A stretch of DNA of 64,000 bases from Candidatus Krumholzibacteriota bacterium. GTDB lineage: Bacteria; Krumholzibacteriota; Krumholzibacteriia; JAJRXK01. The translations under genes and the position numbers were made by a program. The notes below the pieces were generated by a model. The model saw only the letters and a program-made list of their open reading frames with translations, made no database searches and was not told the origin of the DNA. This document shows positions 17,699 through 25,292 of the stretch, piece by piece (the first letter of the stretch is position 1; the number at the start of each line of letters is the position of its first letter). The stretch is from NCBI GenBank assembly GCA_029262065.1, contig JAJDAC010000050.1, forward strand, positions 1 through 64,000. Direction: 5' to 3'.

Positions 17699-19807
17699 TC
17701 AGCGCAGCAGCACCACCTTGCCGGTCGCGCGTTGTACCCCGCCTTCACTCCGTGCTTCCAGCGTCACGAAATAGAAGCCGCGGGCAACTTGCGTTCCCCG
17801 GCTATCGCGGCCCTGCCAATGCAGCCGATGCGAACCAGTTCCAAGCGCGTCGCTCAAGAGGCTCGCGATCACCCGACCACGCGCATCGTAGACGGCGACG
17901 TCCACGTTGGCCGGCCGATCCAGATCGAACGCGATCGTCGCCGGTCCACCAAAGCCCTGGTCGTACGACACCCTCAGTGCAATGGACGCCGGTATCCGGG
18001 GCGTCGGCGCGGCAGTGACCGACGGCTGACAAGCCAGCGTCAGCCACGCTGCTCCATCCACCGTTCCACCGTCGTTGGCCAACACGTCAAGAAACACGCC
18101 GGTGGTGCCATCGTACCTCAATACCAAACTGTTGTTGAAGCTGGCTACGTACAGGTTTCCGTCGGGACCGAACTCCACGTCGTTGGCCCGGTCGAGCCCT
18201 CCGCTGCCACTTGTCACGAAAACGTCGATGAACGCGCCCGTCGCACCGTTGTAGCGGCTGACGCTATCCTGGGTCTCTTCGCCAATGTAGAGGTTTCCGT
18301 CGGGGCCGAACACGAGACCTCGGGGACTCGACAGGCCACCGCTTCCGGCCGTTACGAAATCGTCGATGAACGCACCGGTGCTGCCGTTGAAGCGCAGCAC
18401 CTTGTTACTGTTGCGGCTGCAAACATATAGATTGCCGTCCGGACCGAAGACCAACGCGGTGGGGTTGTTCAGCCCGCTTCCGTTGGGGACGAAGGTGTCG
18501 ATGAACGCACCCGTGGAACCGTCGTAACGAAGTACCGAGTGGTTCAGATTCGAAACCACGTAGAGGTTGCCGTCGGGACCGAAGTCGAGCCCCACGGGAA
18601 GGTTCAGACCGCCACTTCCGGTCGACACGAAGACGTCACTGAACTCGCCGGTCGATCCATCGTATCGATAAACGCGGTCGTTCAGTTGGCTGCTGACGTA
18701 CAGATTGCCATCGGGCCCGCAGGTGAGTTTCGAGGGCCCGTTCAAACCGCCGCTTCCGCCGGCATGAGGCACCATGACCTGCGGCTGGCGACTCAGAAAG
18801 CTGTACCGGACGATACGATCGTTCTGGAAACTGCTCACGAGCAAGGTAGCGCTACACAGCGGATCGCCGTCGGCCACGGTTACCTGAACGGGGTCGCTAG
18901 GGGTGGCGTTGGCTTGGCTATCGGTGACGATCACCCGGTAGCGGGACGACACGAGAGGGTTGGCGGCCTGGGTGCTTTCGGTCCCCAGATCCGACCACAC
19001 ACCGGCCGACACCTCGAGCTGCCACAGGTAGGTGTACTGAGGAACTCCGCCCGACACTTCAGACGACAACAGCACGCGTTCGCCCGGACAGGTCGAATCA
19101 GCATTGGTGGAGGCCGTGACCGTGGGCGGCCCGGGCAGGGTCGACACGGAGAAATTGTCGAAGGCCAGGCCGACGTTCGACGCTTCGCCGGTGTGTTTGA
19201 GAATGATAGAAGAGATTTGCGGAGTACCCACGTCGACGACCCAACCGAATGCCTCGGAATCGCCGGGCCCAGCGGCCGGTGTGGCGCACTGGGGGTTGGT
19301 GGGTCCTACCGGTCCGTCGAGAATCACGGTCTGCAACAGAGCATCGGTCGCGTCGTAGGCGGTGATGGTCCACTGCTCGCAGGGTGCACCGCCGCCAATG
19401 CGGCAGTCGATGTCGAGAATCACGCCCGAGGCCTGCGCCACCGGTGACGAGTACTCGATCTTCAGATCGCCCTGAACACCCAGACCCGTGCCGTCGGTAA
19501 GGAAGCTGCTTCCCAGACCGATGGTGGGAAGCGGTGTGTCGGCGCCGAAGCAACCCTCGAACGCGGTCTGAGGCAGGCCCGCTTTGGCGATGAGCGGGAA
19601 TCCCGAAGGCACCCCGGTGATGGGATCGAGCAGCGTGAACGTGACGCCAAACGTCGCGTACTCGGTGGAAATGGTCTGCTGATCGACGGTGGCTCCACCC
19701 GCGGGAATGGTCTCGAAATCGATGACCTGGGCTGAAGATCCTGCTGCGTGGAGCACGAGCAGCAAGAACGTGGCGTACCAAGGGGGAGCGAAGAAAGGGC
19801 GCAGCAT
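17699..19807 (-). CDS. Exported NHL-type beta-propeller protein with Ig-like and FlgD-like sorting domains
   Basis: 702 residues with a signal peptide (F-L-L-L-V-L-H-A-A-G-S-S-A-Q). Order: an N-terminal ~200-residue jelly-roll-like domain (V-I-D-F-E-T-I-P-A-G-G through F-D-N-F-S-V), one Ig/PKD-like domain (~225-310), a propeller of about six NHL-like blades (~320-590) with five copies of G-P-D-G-N-L-Y, and a C-terminal FlgD-like domain ending G-K-V-V-L-L-R. The last is typical of type IX secretion cargo, so it is predicted to be on the cell surface or secreted. A damaged copy of its N-terminal coding region lies at 22557-22625. Confidence 0.85.
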   Translation of the reverse strand: MLRPFFAPPWYATFLLLVLHAAGSSAQVIDFETIPAGGATVDQQTISTEYATFGVTFTLLDPITGVPSGFPLIAKAGLPQTAFEGCFGADTPLPTIGLGSSFLTDGTGLGVQGDLKIEYSSPVAQASGVILDIDCRIGGGAPCEQWTITAYDATDALLQTVILDGPVGPTNPQCATPAAGPGDSEAFGWVVDVGTPQISSIILKHTGEASNVGLAFDNFSVSTLPGPPTVTASTNADSTCPGERVLLSSEVSGGVPQYTYLWQLEVSAGVWSDLGTESTQAANPLVSSRYRVIVTDSQANATPSDPVQVTVADGDPLCSATLLVSSFQNDRIVRYSFLSRQPQVMVPHAGGSGGLNGPSKLTCGPDGNLYVSSQLNDRVYRYDGSTGEFSDVFVSTGSGGLNLPVGLDFGPDGNLYVVSNLNHSVLRYDGSTGAFIDTFVPNGSGLNNPTALVFGPDGNLYVCSRNSNKVLRFNGSTGAFIDDFVTAGSGGLSSPRGLVFGPDGNLYIGEETQDSVSRYNGATGAFIDVFVTSGSGGLDRANDVEFGPDGNLYVASFNNSLVLRYDGTTGVFLDVLANDGGTVDGAAWLTLACQPSVTAAPTPRIPASIALRVSYDQGFGGPATIAFDLDRPANVDVAVYDARGRVIASLLSDALGTGSHRLHWQGRDSRGTQVARGFYFVTLEARSEGGVQRATGKVVLLR
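18060..18830 (-). repeat. Tandem ~138-nt propeller-blade repeats inside the NHL protein gene
   Basis: Five copies of the G-P-D-G-N-L-Y coding segment occur near 18145, 18283, 18424, 18559 and 18697, spaced 135-141 nt. They are diverged coding repeats, one per propeller blade, not a CRISPR array. Confidence 0.85.
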
Positions 19808-20081
19808 GGGGGACTACCTCGACCGGCGAAGAAGGGAACTGTTCGACAAAGATCAACGGTACCACGAAATGAGTGGGCTTTGCTGGTTCTGCTGTCCATC
19901 TATCGTCGGAGTGTCCTTTGGGAAACGGCGCGGTTATTCGGTCTACTTGACGGGAGCCCACGGCGTGCCACCTGCGAGACCACAAACGTGCGAGAATGGT
20001 ATAGGATCGAAGCGAGCATCCGAGCAGAGCACGATCCGTTGTCGCTCACGCAATGGACCAACTCCGTCCCCCCGGAAGCGA

Positions 20082-22541
20082 ATGCGTACCATCTTTGCCG
20101 CGGTTCTCTCCTGTGTGGCACTTCTCATCATCTTTGTCGAGCCTGCGCGGGCAAGAGAGTGCGCCGACTATGGCGTCTTTCCAACTCGGGTCATCGGTGA
20201 GTTCACAACAAGCGACGAAGCGACCGACATCTTCATGGTCGGCGACTTGGTCTATGTGGGTTCCTATGGAACGCTCACGGTAGTAGATATTTCGGACCCG
20301 GATGCCCCGCGAGAAGTCGCTGTGCTGGAGGGTTTCCAAAGTATCAATGACATCATCGTCGATGGAATATGGGCGTACGTTTCTGATCGCAGTGGAATGG
20401 GGATTTGGGTCGTCACCCTGTTTGACCCGGAAGCCCCTCAGATTTCAACTAATTTTGGCCCTACTTCTTCCTGGGTCAATGCTCTGACCAAGTCGGGGGA
20501 TTCGCTGTACGCGGTCTATAACGACGGCTCGCTGCGAATCTACGATACGACGGCGCCATGGCTTCCCCAGGAAGTGGGAAGTGCGGACTACTTCAGCCGA
20601 GCAACCGATATCGTAGTCTCGGACGGCTACGCGTATTTGGCCCGTCAATCGGACGGTCTCATCGTCGTGGACGTATCCGACCCAGCACTTCCGTTCTGGG
20701 TCGATGCCACCGTACCAGGATTTGAGCCGACGAGCTACGAGCCCCGTATCGAGCTTGTGGGGCAGATGGCGTACATCGCGACCGGACTTCACGGCCTCCA
20801 AGCCTTCGATGTCTCGGATCCGACGCAACCATACCTGGTGAGTGAAACCAGCTTGCCTCGGAACAAGGCAGAGGGTGTTGCCTACGACAATGGCGTGGTC
20901 TACGTCGCGGCGGGCGGGCTCGCCACTGCCTCGGCTACGTTTGCCCTTAGTCTTGCCGATCCGGGTTCGCCGGAAATCATCGGGTTCTTTCCATCTGGAT
21001 ATTCTCCGTCCGAAATCGAGATAGCGGGTGGCAGCGCTGTTGTCGCGGTACGCGATGGCGTTCAGCTGGTCGACATTCGTCACCCTGGATCAGAGCTCAG
21101 CGGTTTTCTGTTCGAAGATCTTCGCAGTCAAGCGGCGGTGGGATATGGCCATGCGTTCTTCAGCCTTGGGAATAGCTTGGTTGCCGTGAATCTCCCAGCG
21201 GATGGAAACCCCGAGGTCGTGGGTTCCTTGCCCTTCAACACCGACGCCCTGAGTCTCACGCCCGATGGGCGTCATCTCTGTCTGAAGGTTCGCCCGTTCT
21301 CGAACAACTTGGGTGTGGCGAACGTCGAGGACCCATCCAACCCAGTACTTCTCGGTCAGGTCCATGCGGAGCCAGACGTAATCCAGACGACCAACACACA
21401 CGCATTTGCCGCGGAGTCCAAGATCAGGGTGATCGACATCACCTCACCCAGCGTGCCACAAGTTGTCGATAGCCTTTGGCCGGGCGATGAGAACGATGCA
21501 AGTCACTCCATCCATGACCTGGTTCTCCAGGAGAATCATCTTCTGTCGGTATCGACCGCGGGTCTGAAGATGTTCGACATCACAAACCCCGTCGATTCGA
21601 GCGTGCTTTTGGACCATCGGGTGACGGGTCTCAAGTTTGGAGCCGTCGCCGGCGACTTCATCTATACGGCCGATTCCGACGGTATCGTTCGGGTCTTCGA
21701 CATCTCCAGTCCGTCAGCGGTTGAACAGATTCAGATGCTTCCAACCGTTTCGGGCGTCACGGAATTTGTCCTCGGCGATGGGGGTATCTATCTCGGTGCC
21801 AGCCAAGCGGGGGGTGGAACTCTGGTCGTGCTGGACGCCAACACCCCGGGGACGATTTGGCAGGTAGCCCACCACGAACTCCCTGGCCCACCCATCGGAA
21901 TCTCCGTGCGGAACCATTCGGTCTATGTCGCGGTTACTTCGTTTGGATTGCTGGTGTTTCCGGAGCACTGCCTGGAGTCCGTTCCGACGCGGTTGATGCG
22001 TTTCGATGTGCAATGGAAATCGAACGGCGTGAGAGCGGAATGGGTGGCGCCCGTCGAACCACGGGAGGGATTCACGCTGGAGGCAACGGTAGGAACACGC
22101 GCCTGGCGGGTTCCGGTGAAACGCTTGGGCCAGGATCTCTATCAGGCGCACGACGCCACGGCATTGGAGCACGACGGAGAGGTCCGCTACCGGTTGTTCG
22201 AGGGGTCGAGCGAATCCGGCGAACTGTTGGCGGAGAAGACGGTGCGGTCTCCTGACTTGGGTTGGACCATCCGATTCGTTGGTTCTGCCCCCAACCCGTT
22301 CAACCCACGCACGATGATCCAATTCGAATTGGGTAGGCCTCAGCGCGTACAGCTGACTGTTTTTGATTCAGCGGGCAGGCGCGTAAAGCGTCTGGCCGAT
22401 CAGACATTTCCAGCGGGCTCCTCTGAGTTGCCATGGCTCGGTTTCGATGAGACGGGAAGCCCCGCTGCTTCGGGGGTGTACCATGTTCGACTCCAGTCGG
22501 AGTCTGGTTTCGACGCGATGAAGCTCAATCTCATTCGGTAG
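20082..22541 (+). CDS. Exported LVIVD-repeat propeller protein with FlgD-like sorting domain
   Basis: The start is placed at ATG 20082 because it opens a signal peptide (M-R-T-I-F-A-A-V-L-S-C-V-A-L-L-I-I-F); the frame upstream has no coding character. About 819 residues. The body carries repeated V-x-D-[IV]-S-D-P-x-x-P blades of the LVIVD family (~40-640), a likely surface beta-propeller. The C-terminal domain has P-N-P-F-N-P-R-T-M-I-Q-F, then S-A-G-R-R-V-K-R-L, ending A-M-K-L-N-L-I-R, an FlgD-like type A sorting domain. It is divergent from the NHL propeller gene, and both may use the same secretion route. Confidence 0.86.
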   Translation: MRTIFAAVLSCVALLIIFVEPARARECADYGVFPTRVIGEFTTSDEATDIFMVGDLVYVGSYGTLTVVDISDPDAPREVAVLEGFQSINDIIVDGIWAYVSDRSGMGIWVVTLFDPEAPQISTNFGPTSSWVNALTKSGDSLYAVYNDGSLRIYDTTAPWLPQEVGSADYFSRATDIVVSDGYAYLARQSDGLIVVDVSDPALPFWVDATVPGFEPTSYEPRIELVGQMAYIATGLHGLQAFDVSDPTQPYLVSETSLPRNKAEGVAYDNGVVYVAAGGLATASATFALSLADPGSPEIIGFFPSGYSPSEIEIAGGSAVVAVRDGVQLVDIRHPGSELSGFLFEDLRSQAAVGYGHAFFSLGNSLVAVNLPADGNPEVVGSLPFNTDALSLTPDGRHLCLKVRPFSNNLGVANVEDPSNPVLLGQVHAEPDVIQTTNTHAFAAESKIRVIDITSPSVPQVVDSLWPGDENDASHSIHDLVLQENHLLSVSTAGLKMFDITNPVDSSVLLDHRVTGLKFGAVAGDFIYTADSDGIVRVFDISSPSAVEQIQMLPTVSGVTEFVLGDGGIYLGASQAGGGTLVVLDANTPGTIWQVAHHELPGPPIGISVRNHSVYVAVTSFGLLVFPEHCLESVPTRLMRFDVQWKSNGVRAEWVAPVEPREGFTLEATVGTRAWRVPVKRLGQDLYQAHDATALEHDGEVRYRLFEGSSESGELLAEKTVRSPDLGWTIRFVGSAPNPFNPRTMIQFELGRPQRVQLTVFDSAGRRVKRLADQTFPAGSSELPWLGFDETGSPAASGVYHVRLQSESGFDAMKLNLIR

Positions 22542-22556
22542 TCGAACCGAGGCCGA

Positions 22557-22625
22557 ACACCCAGACCTGTGCCGCGGTAAGGTAGCTGCTTCCTGGACCG
22601 ATGATGGGAAGCCGTGTGACGGCAA
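22557..22625 (-). pseudogene. Degraded copy of the NHL-propeller N-terminal domain
   Basis: On the minus strand the text reads R-L-P-I-I-G-P-G-S-S-Y-L-T, matching P-L-P-T-I-G-L-G-S-S-F-L-T of the intact gene. At nucleotide level this block parallels 19478-19543, with scattered mismatches over about 65 nt. It has no reading context and must be what is left of a duplicated or recombined cargo gene. It lies just upstream of a sigma-54 promoter. Confidence 0.6.
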
Positions 22626-22636
22626 TACGGGCCAAT

Positions 22637-22652
22637 TGGCGTTCTTTTTGCA
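22637..22652 (+). promoter_or_regulatory. Sigma-54 (-24/-12) promoter
   Basis: TGGCGTTCTTTTTGCA has GG and GC with exactly the sigma-54 spacing, a TGGC -24 box, a T-rich spacer and TTGCA at -12. The predicted transcription start is about 12 nt downstream, giving a leader of about 30 nt to the TTG start at 22693 with its GGAGGT site. Confidence 0.6.
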
Positions 22653-22692
22653 TCATCTACCTCGGCCGATCCATGTCCGCCGGAGGTAGACT

Positions 22693-23832
22693 TTGAGCAC
22701 GAGCATTCCCAAGCCCCAGAACGCATGGACCAATGGTACCGGGCGTGGGCTCATCAACTGGTTCCTATACTGCTTCGCGGCCTTGACCGCGGCGCTCGAG
22801 GCCATTTCGATCAACTCGGTTTTCGTGGGCGATCGCGCGATGGGGGCACTACAGGCCTTTGCTGTCGCCGCCGTCCTGCTCGCGGTCGCTGTCTACGCAC
22901 TCACGCCCGTTGCGTCGCGGCACAAGTTCCTGGCGCGCCTCATTACCGTGTTTTCGGTCTCCGCGGTGCTGGGACTATTCGTCATGAAGGGCAAGGTCAA
23001 CCAGCTTGAAATGGCGGGGAAGAGCGCGGCCGAGCTGGCGATGGCTCCCACGTTGGTAACGTTGCTCGTGCAATTGGGGCTGGCCTTATTCTACCTGTTC
23101 CACTCGCGCCAGAACCCGCCTGGTCCATCCAAGCGTCCACCCACCACGCCGTGGTGGGTATGGGGACCGGCGGTCTCGTTCGGACCCCTCTTCATCGTGT
23201 GTGGACTGGTCGCCAGCACGCTTCTGGGGTGGGGTGGATCGGGGTCGAGCGTCGAAAGCTCACGCGTACAATCGGTCCGGAACGGATCGGGCGAAGAGAA
23301 ATACTCGCGTTTTCCGAGGCCCGCCGATTTCGAATTCGCCCAGGAAACAGACCGCGTGGGCAAGGACTTCGGCGGCCAGTTCATCCACTACCACACCGGA
23401 CAGCGGCCGCTGCTGGGCATCGCGTTCAGCAACCGCGAATGGCACCGGCGTCTGCGCGTAGCCGATGACTTGCGCGGCATCTTTGATCGCGAAGCCGCGG
23501 TCGACGGCGAGCATGTCTTCCTGGCCGAACCCGGATACGTGGTGGCGGGCATGCAGGTGCAAGAGGACGAAAAGGTGCTGGCCTTGCGCGTGCGATTCTC
23601 GTACCTGGACGAGTTGGGACTGGACGAGGCGAAGCTGAACCTGTCCGACTCCTATTGGAGCGATTGGGCGGGTGGGTTTGACCGAAGCGCGCGCGTCGTG
23701 GAACTCGGCAGCACCGGTCACATGGTGCTGGGCATCACAGGTACGGCGGGGCTCGTGGTCAACTCATTCGGTCTCTTGATCGATGGTTCAGCGCCGCAGG
23801 AAGCCCTTGGTCCTCGCGGCACGGCTCGCTGA
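22693..23832 (+). CDS. Polytopic membrane protein with a C-terminal soluble domain
   Basis: 379 residues starting at TTG 22693, with GGAGGTAG 4 nt upstream. Five hydrophobic helices are visible in residues ~20-180 (for example W-F-L-Y-C-F-A-A-L-T-A-A-L and V-T-L-L-V-Q-L-G-L-A-L-F-Y-L-F). A ~190-residue hydrophilic domain with beta character (H-V-F-L-A-E-P-G-Y-V-V-A-G-M) follows. No family was recognised. It stands alone behind a strong sigma-54 promoter candidate, so it is expected to depend on an enhancer-binding protein, possibly the one encoded at 36555-37592. Confidence 0.72.
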   Translation: MSTSIPKPQNAWTNGTGRGLINWFLYCFAALTAALEAISINSVFVGDRAMGALQAFAVAAVLLAVAVYALTPVASRHKFLARLITVFSVSAVLGLFVMKGKVNQLEMAGKSAAELAMAPTLVTLLVQLGLALFYLFHSRQNPPGPSKRPPTTPWWVWGPAVSFGPLFIVCGLVASTLLGWGGSGSSVESSRVQSVRNGSGEEKYSRFPRPADFEFAQETDRVGKDFGGQFIHYHTGQRPLLGIAFSNREWHRRLRVADDLRGIFDREAAVDGEHVFLAEPGYVVAGMQVQEDEKVLALRVRFSYLDELGLDEAKLNLSDSYWSDWAGGFDRSARVVELGSTGHMVLGITGTAGLVVNSFGLLIDGSAPQEALGPRGTAR

Positions 23833-23852
23833 TGAACCCTGACGGGTGGGGC

Positions 23853-23873
23853 TGACGCCAGGACGTCGCGTCA
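23853..23873. terminator. Hairpin between convergent genes
   Basis: Inverted repeat TGACGC / GCGTCA with a 9-nt loop in the 60-nt gap between the plus-strand membrane protein and the minus-strand anti-sigma gene. It is a modest stem without a T run, and bidirectional termination is only a suggestion. Confidence 0.3.
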
Positions 23874-23892
23874 CACGCCAGGGGACCGGCCT

Positions 23893-24504
23893 TCACTCAG
23901 CCAGCGTTCTCTGCAGATCGGCCAGCATGTCCGCAACCTGTTTCCTCCACGGCTGGGGCAAAAGCCCCTCCTGGACCAGCGGAGTGAGGACCTCGGCTGC
24001 TTCTCGTGCGCGACCCGCCTGCTGGAGCGCGCTGCCCAGGTAGCAATCGCGAACGCGCGCCAGTTCCGGTGACAATTCAAGGCCCTGGAGAAGTTCGATC
24101 GTGCCCGGCGCGTCCCGGTCGGCGTACCGTTCGAGGCCCGCGCGCAACGCCGCGGGTGCTGATGCCTCAGTCGAACGGGTGATCAACTCGGGAGACACGT
24201 CGAGCCAAAGATGGTCCGGCCCGCGTGGGACCAACATCAGAAGCACGATGGCCGCCGCGGCCAGCGCGCCACCGCTGACCATCCATCGCATCCGGCGCGG
24301 GCGATGCCGGGCGCCACTCGTCGTCTGGCCTGCGCTGGGGCGGCGACCTCGCAGGCTTTCGACATCGCCCAGGTGCTGTTGCAGACGATTGGCACACGCC
24401 GAACAAGCTTCCGCATGCTCGAGCGAACGCTGCACTTCTTCTGGGGCCAGTAGACGCAGGGACAGGTCTACCAGCTCGTCGTCAGTCAAATGATCGTGCT
24501 GCAT
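23893..24504 (-). CDS. Zinc-finger (zf-HC2) transmembrane anti-sigma factor
   Basis: The start at ATG 24504 (GGGGGAAG upstream) overlaps the end of the sigma factor gene by 23 nt. About 203 residues. A cytoplasmic anti-sigma zinc finger is formed by H-A-E-A-C-S-A-C (His-x3-Cys-x2-Cys) in residues ~30-37. One membrane helix follows (M-V-S-G-G-A-L-A-A-A-A-I-V-L-L-M-L-V, ~75-93), then a ~105-residue periplasmic helical region. It should hold the ECF sigma factor encoded upstream until its periplasmic part is processed or perturbed. The CHAT protease encoded just beyond the sigma gene is a candidate processor (inference). Confidence 0.85.
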   Translation of the reverse strand: MQHDHLTDDELVDLSLRLLAPEEVQRSLEHAEACSACANRLQQHLGDVESLRGRRPSAGQTTSGARHRPRRMRWMVSGGALAAAAIVLLMLVPRGPDHLWLDVSPELITRSTEASAPAALRAGLERYADRDAPGTIELLQGLELSPELARVRDCYLGSALQQAGRAREAAEVLTPLVQEGLLPQPWRKQVADMLADLQRTLAE

Positions 24505-25243
24505 CAAACTTCCCCCGTGGGTCGAGGCTCGCGTGCTCACTTTTTTGGAAGCCACGCCACAAGGCAACGAAACTTCCGGGAGTAACGTCGTCGCGGCCAA
24601 ATCCCTTTCGCTTCAAACAGGCACTGACCTGGTCACGGGCGCGCGAGATCATCATGTCGACGTTCGTAGCCTTGGCGTCCACCTCAGGGTGGGCGCCGAT
24701 GTTCGCGCTCGACATTTCGTAGCACACTCTTAAGAACCAGGCATGGCGTGAGCGCGGCTTCAGGCCTTCGGAGCACTCGAGCAACGCGTTCACGAAATCC
24801 TCCTGTTCCGACTCGGCCGCCGGCGGAGGGGCCGGCCCTCGCTGGCGCTCGATGGCTTCATGATAGTCGGTCTCCATATCGATGGGACGCACCAGGCGTC
24901 CGTGCCGGCGCTGCGCGTCGATCAGACCGTTGCGCGCGACGCGTGAAACGAAGCTGGCCCCCTGTGCCAACTCGGATTCGTGGGGGGTCCATACTCCCTG
25001 ATCGATTCGGCGCAGCAGATCCAACGCTTTTTCTGCGGCCAGATCGCGCAGGTCATCTTCGCCGAGTTGACCTACCGTCGACGAGTGCCGTCTTAGGGCG
25101 CGCATGAGGGCGTGGCTCAGAATCTCCCAGATTCGTCCGCGTAGCTGTTCGCGGCCCGCCCCGGCGGGCATCGCCAGGAGTTGCCGGCTATGCTCGACGA
25201 GTGCCTCGGCCCATCGCGAGGCTCCCGTATCCCGGTTGGACAT
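24482..25243 (-). CDS. ECF-family RNA polymerase sigma factor
   Basis: The start chosen is ATG 25243; the frame runs further upstream, into the divergent CHAT gene, without coding character. 253 residues. The sigma-2-like region includes D-D-L-R-D-L-A-A-E-K-A-L-D-L-L and F-V-S-R-V-A-R-N-G-L-I-D-A-Q-R-R. The sigma-4-like region is around S-R-H-A-W-F-L-R-V-C-Y and N-V-D-M-M-I-S-R-A-R-D-Q-V. The stop overlaps the zinc-finger anti-sigma start. It is transcribed divergently from a CHAT protease gene with a 49-nt gap, which probably holds promoters for both. Confidence 0.82.
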   Translation of the reverse strand: MSNRDTGASRWAEALVEHSRQLLAMPAGAGREQLRGRIWEILSHALMRALRRHSSTVGQLGEDDLRDLAAEKALDLLRRIDQGVWTPHESELAQGASFVSRVARNGLIDAQRRHGRLVRPIDMETDYHEAIERQRGPAPPPAAESEQEDFVNALLECSEGLKPRSRHAWFLRVCYEMSSANIGAHPEVDAKATNVDMMISRARDQVSACLKRKGFGRDDVTPGSFVALWRGFQKSEHASLDPRGKFDAARSFD

Positions 25244-25292
25244 GCCCGATTCGCCTTTCCTCTGACCCCCACGGTGAGTGTAGAGTCGTAGT

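Noticed and set aside
18060-18830. Regularly spaced repeats that could suggest a CRISPR-like array
   Set aside because: The ~138-nt period, coding frame and G-P-D-G-N-L-Y product show propeller blades in a protein; there are no short identical repeats with unique spacers, and no cas genes anywhere in the window.
19689-20081. 131-codon N-terminal extension of the LVIVD protein
   Set aside because: It overlaps the opposite-strand propeller start and has no coding character; a clean signal peptide begins at 20082.
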